Positions 59,653-64,000 of a stretch of 64,000 nt of DNA are shown in pieces. Location: NCBI RefSeq assembly GCF_025397915.1, contig NZ_JALIDZ010000010.1:124001-188000 (forward strand), read 5' to 3'. The translations under genes were made by a program, and so were the position numbers. This DNA is from Microbaculum marinisediminis (GTDB lineage Bacteria > Pseudomonadota > Alphaproteobacteria > Rhizobiales > Tepidamorphaceae). How positions within the stretch are numbered: position 1 is the first letter of the stretch; each line of letters begins with the position of its first letter. The notes beneath the pieces were generated by a model. The model searched no databases, was not told the origin of the DNA, and saw only the letters and a program-made list of their open reading frames with translations.

Positions 59653-61104
59653 TTATCCGCGACGCACCATGTAAACCAGAAGACCTAGCGCGGCAACGAC
59701 CTCCAGACGCCCGAGAATCATGCCCAGGCACAACGCCAGCTGCGCGCCCGTATCCATATCCGCATAGGACGGCCAGTCACCGGATACGGCCCAGTCGCTC
59801 GCATAGATCGGCCCGGCATTGGACACCGCGGAAAGCGCCGCCATGACCGCGCCTTCGTATGGGAGTCCCTCGCTCGCGAGAAGCAGTGACAGCGCGACGA
59901 CGGCGAATACGAAAGCGAGGAAGCCGGTCCAGATCGCCTTCATCACCTGGATGTCGTACGGCTGCCCGCCCAGCCGTGAGGGGCGGATGCCATGCGGATA
60001 GACGAGCCGATTGAGCTCGCGCCCGCCCTGCACGAGCATCGCGCCGACCCGGAAGAGCTTGATACCGCCGGCGGTCGAGAAACTCGCGGCGCCGATCGCC
60101 AGGAGGATCGCGACCAGCGGGATCGGAAAGATCTCGAAGCTCGCGTGTCTGATCTCGAAGCCGGATGTGGTGATCAGCGATGTCGCGGTGAACAGCCCGT
60201 CGCGGAGGGCAATGCCGACGCCCTGCCCCGCCGCACGAAAAAACGCGAATCCGGCGATCAGGCCGAGCCCCAGGCACAGCCCGATCGCCCACAGGCTCTC
60301 CCGGTCCGACATCCGCCGCGACCGGCGCAGCTGGAACAGATTGCGCTGCCACAGCACGTTCGTCCCGCCGTACAGCATCGCCACCACGAGGACGAGAATG
60401 CCGAACGTCGGCACGTATTCGCCGATCGTCACCGAGCGCGGCGAAAACCCGCCGGTCGATACCGCGCTGAATGCGAGGCAAAGCGCTTCGAACGCCTCGA
60501 GATCCGTCGCCGCCAGAAGCAGGAAGGTGACGGCGGTGGCGCCGAGATAGATAGGAAAGACGTCGCGAACGAGCAGGATCAGGCGACGCCGCTCCGGCAA
60601 CCCGCCATGCTCGACCATCCGGGAATGGGTCTCGGGCAGACCGCCGACGCCGGAGGGGGCGAGCGCCAGCACGACGACCAGCAGCGTCAGGCCGCCGCCG
60701 AACCACTGTGTCATCGCCAGCCAGAGCACGACGCTGCGCGGCAGCTCCTCGGGCGGCGGCAGCACGGTGGCGCCCGTCGTCGTCAGTCCCGAGACCGCTT
60801 CGAAATAGGCCTCGACCACGCCCAGTCCGTCGACGGTCATCGTGAGCGTCAGCGCCCCGACCAGCGGCAACAGCAACCAGAGCATCAGGGCCAGCAGATA
60901 GCGCTGGGACGGCCTCAGCCTGCGCTCGCGCCCGCGCAGGCTCAGCATCATCGCCCCCGCGACGAAAATCCATAGGCCGGCGCTGATCAGGAAATCGAGC
61001 CCCAGCGTCCCCTCGCCCAGCCCGATCGCCACCACGGCCGGCAGAACCAGCGCAAGGGCGTAGGCGGCGAGGAAATGGGCGAAGACGAAGACGACGGGGA
61101 TCAT
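59653..61104 (-). CDS. trkH: Trk-type potassium uptake protein, membrane subunit TrkH
   Basis: Potassium transporter membrane subunit of 483 residues, with about ten or more helices arranged as four pore-loop repeats. Pore-loop-like sequences: SGLTTTGATVLPPPEEL (about 105-121), SAVSTGGFSPRS (about 214-225), ATSLITTSGFEI (about 305-316) and SAVSNAGPIYAS (about 429-440). The glycine filter positions are present in each loop. It follows trkA by 16 bases, forming the Trk system with it. Confidence 0.95.
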   Translation of the reverse strand: MIPVVFVFAHFLAAYALALVLPAVVAIGLGEGTLGLDFLISAGLWIFVAGAMMLSLRGRERRLRPSQRYLLALMLWLLLPLVGALTLTMTVDGLGVVEAYFEAVSGLTTTGATVLPPPEELPRSVVLWLAMTQWFGGGLTLLVVVLALAPSGVGGLPETHSRMVEHGGLPERRRLILLVRDVFPIYLGATAVTFLLLAATDLEAFEALCLAFSAVSTGGFSPRSVTIGEYVPTFGILVLVVAMLYGGTNVLWQRNLFQLRRSRRMSDRESLWAIGLCLGLGLIAGFAFFRAAGQGVGIALRDGLFTATSLITTSGFEIRHASFEIFPIPLVAILLAIGAASFSTAGGIKLFRVGAMLVQGGRELNRLVYPHGIRPSRLGGQPYDIQVMKAIWTGFLAFVFAVVALSLLLASEGLPYEGAVMAALSAVSNAGPIYASDWAVSGDWPSYADMDTGAQLALCLGMILGRLEVVAALGLLVYMVRRG

Positions 61105-61120
61105 GGGAACCGCGATCGGC

Positions 61121-62497
61121 TTAGAAGAATTCCAGGCTGACGCGGAACATCTGCTCGACCTTGCGGACCTGATCGGCCATTGCCGCCATGACGATGCGAT
61201 CGTGCGGCTGGATGTAGGTGTCGCCGCGCGGAATGATCACCTCCTCGCCACGATAGATGGCGCCGATCCTGATGCCATCGAACAGATCGAGTTCGCGCAA
61301 CGGCTTGCCCACGAGCGGCGAGGTTTCCAGCGCCTCCGCCTCGATGATCTCGGCGGCGCCGTTCTGGACCGAATGGACGCCGCGGATACGGCCGCGCCGC
61401 ACGTGCTGCAGCACCTTGGAAACGGTGATCTGGCGCGGATTTACGTAGGCCGAGATGCCGAGCGACCGCGTCAGGTCGGGATAACCCCGGTTGTTGATCA
61501 GGCACAGGCTGCGCCCCGCGCCGAGTTTCTGGCCCATCACGCACGCCAGGATGTTGACTTCGTCGCTGTTGGTCAGCGCCACGATGGTGTCGGCGTCGGC
61601 GACGTCGGCTTCGCGCAGCAGCTCCTCGTCGAGGGCGCTGCCGTGCAGGACGACCGTGCGGCGCAGATCGTCGGCCACCTCGATGGCGCGTTTGCGGGAG
61701 GACTCGATGACCTTCACCCGCGCGCTGCGTTGCCGCGCCTCGATCTCGCGCGCCACGTAGAAACCGATATTGCCGCCGCCGACGATCACCACCCGGGACG
61801 CGGCCGCTTCCTCGTGGCCGAAGATACCCAGCGTGCGACGCACCTGGTCACGGTCGGCGGCGAAGTAGGCGACATCGCCGACCAGCATCGAATCAGACGA
61901 ATCCGGCACGAAGAAGCGCTCGCCGCGCTGAATACCGATCACCAGCGCCTTCAAGTCCGGGAACAGCTCGGTGAGCTGGCGCAGCGGCGTGTCCACGATC
62001 GGGCAGTTCTCGTCGCAATAGACGCCGGCCACCACCACCTGCCCGTCGGCGAAGGTGACGGTGTCGGTCGCGCCCGGCAGCGCCAGCCGCCGGAGCACCA
62101 TCTCTCCGACCTCCACCTCCGGCGAGATGATCACGTCGATCGGCAGATGCTCGCGCGAGAACAGATCGCGCCAGTGCGGCGCCAGGTAACTCTGGGCGCG
62201 GATGCGGGCGACCTTGGTCGGGACGTTAAACAGCGAATGGGCCACCTGACAGGCGATCATGTTGACCTCGTCGTGCAGCGTCACGGCGATCAGCATGTCG
62301 GCCTGCTCCGCGCCAGCCTGGGCGAGCGTGTCCGGGTGGGCGCCATGGCCGACGAACCCGCGGACATCGAGCGTCTCGGTGATCGACTGGATCAGTTCCG
62401 GTGCCCGGTCGATGATGCTGACGTCGTTGTTCTCGGCGGCCAGTTTCTCGGCAATGCCGAATCCCACCTGGCCAGCTCCACAGATCACGACCTTCAT
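61121..62497 (-). CDS. trkA: Trk system potassium uptake protein TrkA
   Basis: Cytoplasmic gating subunit of 458 residues. Two RCK units, each with a nucleotide-binding Rossmann turn: CGAGQVGFGIAEKLAAE at about 5-21 and VGGGNIGFYVAREIEA at about 237-252, and each followed by a TrkA-C domain (VGEMVLRRLALPGATD; VGKPLRELDLFDGIRIG). It binds NAD(H)/ATP and controls TrkH. The order ntrX-trkA-trkH is the usual alphaproteobacterial one. Confidence 0.97.
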   Translation of the reverse strand: MKVVICGAGQVGFGIAEKLAAENNDVSIIDRAPELIQSITETLDVRGFVGHGAHPDTLAQAGAEQADMLIAVTLHDEVNMIACQVAHSLFNVPTKVARIRAQSYLAPHWRDLFSREHLPIDVIISPEVEVGEMVLRRLALPGATDTVTFADGQVVVAGVYCDENCPIVDTPLRQLTELFPDLKALVIGIQRGERFFVPDSSDSMLVGDVAYFAADRDQVRRTLGIFGHEEAAASRVVIVGGGNIGFYVAREIEARQRSARVKVIESSRKRAIEVADDLRRTVVLHGSALDEELLREADVADADTIVALTNSDEVNILACVMGQKLGAGRSLCLINNRGYPDLTRSLGISAYVNPRQITVSKVLQHVRRGRIRGVHSVQNGAAEIIEAEALETSPLVGKPLRELDLFDGIRIGAIYRGEEVIIPRGDTYIQPHDRIVMAAMADQVRKVEQMFRVSLEFF

Positions 62498-62615
62498 GGT
62501 TCAGTCCCCGAATTGCGACATCGCGGCGCCCGCGGCCTTCCGGCCGCGGACGTCAGCCCCGCTTCATAGCTTGTTTTGCTTGATCAGCCTACGGCCGGCG
62601 TCGCGTCTTCTCGGC

Positions 62616-63980
62616 TCAGCCGACGCCGAGCGTCTTGAGCTTGCGGTGCAGCGCCGAACGTTCCATCCCGACGAACTCGGCGGTGCGCGAGATATTGCCG
62701 CCGAAGCGATTGATCTGGGCAATCAGGTATTCGCGCTCGAAGATCTCGCGCGCGTCGCGCAGCGGCAGGGCCAGCATTTCCTCGGCCCGCGAATTGCCCG
62801 GCGCCGGCGGCAGCGAGGCGCCGACTTCCGCCGGCAGCAGGTCCGCGGTGATGACCGCCTCGGCGTCGCCGCCGGCGAGAATCATCAGCCGTTCCACGTT
62901 GTTGCGAAGCTGGCGCACGTTGCCCGGCCAGTCGTGCGCCTGCAGCACCGCCATGGCGTCGGCGCCGATGCGGCGGATCGGCAGGCCGGTCGAGTTCGAG
63001 ATCTGCTGCATGAAGTGGTCGACCAGTTCGGGAATGTCCTCGCGCCGCTCCGCCAGCGCGGGAACCCGCACGGGAACCACGCCCAGGCGATGGAACAGGT
63101 CCTCCCGGAACCGGCCCTCCTGCACTTCCAGCTCGAGGTCGCGGCTGGTCGAGGAGACGATCCGCACGTCGACGAACACCCGGGCCGAGCCGCCGACCCG
63201 CTGGAAGTTCTGATCGACCAGAACCCGCAGGATGCGGTTCTGGGTCTCGCGCGGCATGTCGGCGACTTCGTCGATGAACAGCGTACCGCCGTGCGCTTCC
63301 TCGAGCGCGCCGATCACGCGGCGGCCGTCCGCGGTCTCGGTGCCGAATAGCGCGACTTCCATGTTCTCCGGCGTGATCGTCGCCGCGTTGATCACGACGA
63401 AGGGGCCGGAGGCGCGGGCCGACAGGCCGTGCAATGTCCGCGCGGCAAGCTCCTTGCCCGCCCCGGACGAGCCGGAAATCAGCACACGACTGTTCGTCGG
63501 GGCAATCCGCTCGATGGCGTTGCGAAGCTGATTGGCCGCGCTCGACTTGCCGACGATGCGGCTGGTGTCACCGGCGCGCTGCTTGAGGTCCTTCACCTCC
63601 CGGCGCAGCTGCGAGGTCTCCAGCGCCCGGGTTGCCACCAGCACCAGCCGGTCGGCCTTGAACGGCTTCTCGATATAGTCGTAGGCGCCCTTCTTGATCG
63701 CGGAGACGGCCGTCTCGATGTTTCCGTGACCGCTGATCATCACCACCGGGAGATCGGGATGGTCCTGCTTGATGACCTCGAGCAGTTCCAGCCCGTCGAG
63801 CCGGCTGCCCTGCAGCCAGATGTCGAGAAAGACCATGGACGGCCGGCGCGCCTCGATCTCCGACAACGCGTCGTCGCTGTTGCGGGCGGACCGGGCGTCG
63901 TAGCCCTCGTCCTCCAGGATGCCCGCCACCAGATCGCGAATATCGGCCTCGTCGTCGACGATCAGGATATCTTTCGCCAT
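62616..63980 (-). CDS. ntrX: NtrX, NtrC-family response regulator without GAFTGA motif
   Basis: Nitrogen/redox two-component regulator of 454 residues, partner of NtrY. Receiver domain with the phospho-acceptor Asp53 in VFLDIWLQ; AAA+ domain with Walker A GSSGAGKELAAR (about 170-181) and Walker B GGTLFIDEVADMP; C-terminal Fis-type HTH (FGGNISRTAEFVGMERSALH). Between ALFG and GALEEAHGG the loop reads TETADGRRVI, so the sigma-54-contacting GAFTGA motif is missing, as reported for some alphaproteobacterial NtrX proteins. The last 20 bases of the window upstream could be the 3' end of ntrY (frame ending in TGA just before the ATG), too short to annotate. Confidence 0.95.
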   Translation of the reverse strand: MAKDILIVDDEADIRDLVAGILEDEGYDARSARNSDDALSEIEARRPSMVFLDIWLQGSRLDGLELLEVIKQDHPDLPVVMISGHGNIETAVSAIKKGAYDYIEKPFKADRLVLVATRALETSQLRREVKDLKQRAGDTSRIVGKSSAANQLRNAIERIAPTNSRVLISGSSGAGKELAARTLHGLSARASGPFVVINAATITPENMEVALFGTETADGRRVIGALEEAHGGTLFIDEVADMPRETQNRILRVLVDQNFQRVGGSARVFVDVRIVSSTSRDLELEVQEGRFREDLFHRLGVVPVRVPALAERREDIPELVDHFMQQISNSTGLPIRRIGADAMAVLQAHDWPGNVRQLRNNVERLMILAGGDAEAVITADLLPAEVGASLPPAPGNSRAEEMLALPLRDAREIFEREYLIAQINRFGGNISRTAEFVGMERSALHRKLKTLGVG

Positions 63981-64000
63981 TCACCGTTGCTCCACTGACG

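Noticed and set aside
1-64000. CRISPR array, prophage or insertion sequence
   Set aside because: No regularly spaced short repeats outside the exoprotein gene, and no transposase, integrase or phage structural proteins among the readable genes.

Overview
The window is high-G+C chromosomal DNA of an alphaproteobacterium, probably of the Rhodospirillales/Rhizobiales kind. The best evidence is two gene orders typical of the class: ntrX-trkA-trkH-aminotransferase-hfq-hflX-mazG at the right end, and rlpA-dac-tmk-holB-metG-tatD-MBL before it. Genes are dense, with many 1-8 base start/stop overlaps. There is no insertion sequence, phage gene or CRISPR array. One tRNA (Ser-UGA) is present.

Layout. 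(1) 34-6331: a GlxA/AraC-type regulator divergent from a heterotetrameric sarcosine oxidase operon, soxBDAG. (2) 6516-9329: a large MscS-type channel and a small membrane protein. (3) 9464-17372: a complete but rearranged ebo cluster (eboD-eboE-eboC, inverted eboF, eboA-eboB), followed in the same operon by a VTT/SNARE-associated membrane protein and isopentenyl-diphosphate isomerase. (4) 17376-19180: a c-type cytochrome and a PQQ-type sugar dehydrogenase, converging on that operon. (5) 19574-27652: a two-gene secreted unit, a TIM-barrel protein and a 2291-residue multidomain protein (propeller-like repeats, N,N-dimethylformamidase-beta-like domain, Ig domain, four DUF4082 and six cadherin-like modules). 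Upstream of it lies an unexplained run of three hairpins. (6) 28230-38088: a LysR regulator divergent from a catabolic/uptake cluster: amidohydrolase, branched-chain-type aminotransferase, M24 peptidase, ornithine-cyclodeaminase-like protein, TRAP transporter and a second, paralogous amidohydrolase. (7) 38129-45895: accessory genes: methyltransferase, SulP transporter with a tandem universal stress protein, a second GlxA regulator divergent from an HD-domain protein, an APH(6)-like kinase, and an acetamidase/formamidase. (8) 46205-54116: tRNA-Ser and the cell-wall/replication/translation housekeeping run. (9) 54071-63980: diguanylate cyclase, MazG, HflX, Hfq, D-amino-acid-transaminase-like protein, TrkH, TrkA and NtrX.

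The most interesting region is 9.4-19.2 kb. The ebo genes are known to be needed for delivering a secondary-metabolite precursor to the periplasm in cyanobacteria. Here they sit with an isoprenoid-supply gene that fits the UbiA-like EboC, and beside a periplasmic quinoprotein/cytochrome pair. Also notable are the multidomain exoprotein, a DD-carboxypeptidase homologue that has lost two of its three catalytic motifs, and a NtrX without the GAFTGA loop. All functional statements come from reading the sequence and from family knowledge; no database search was run.
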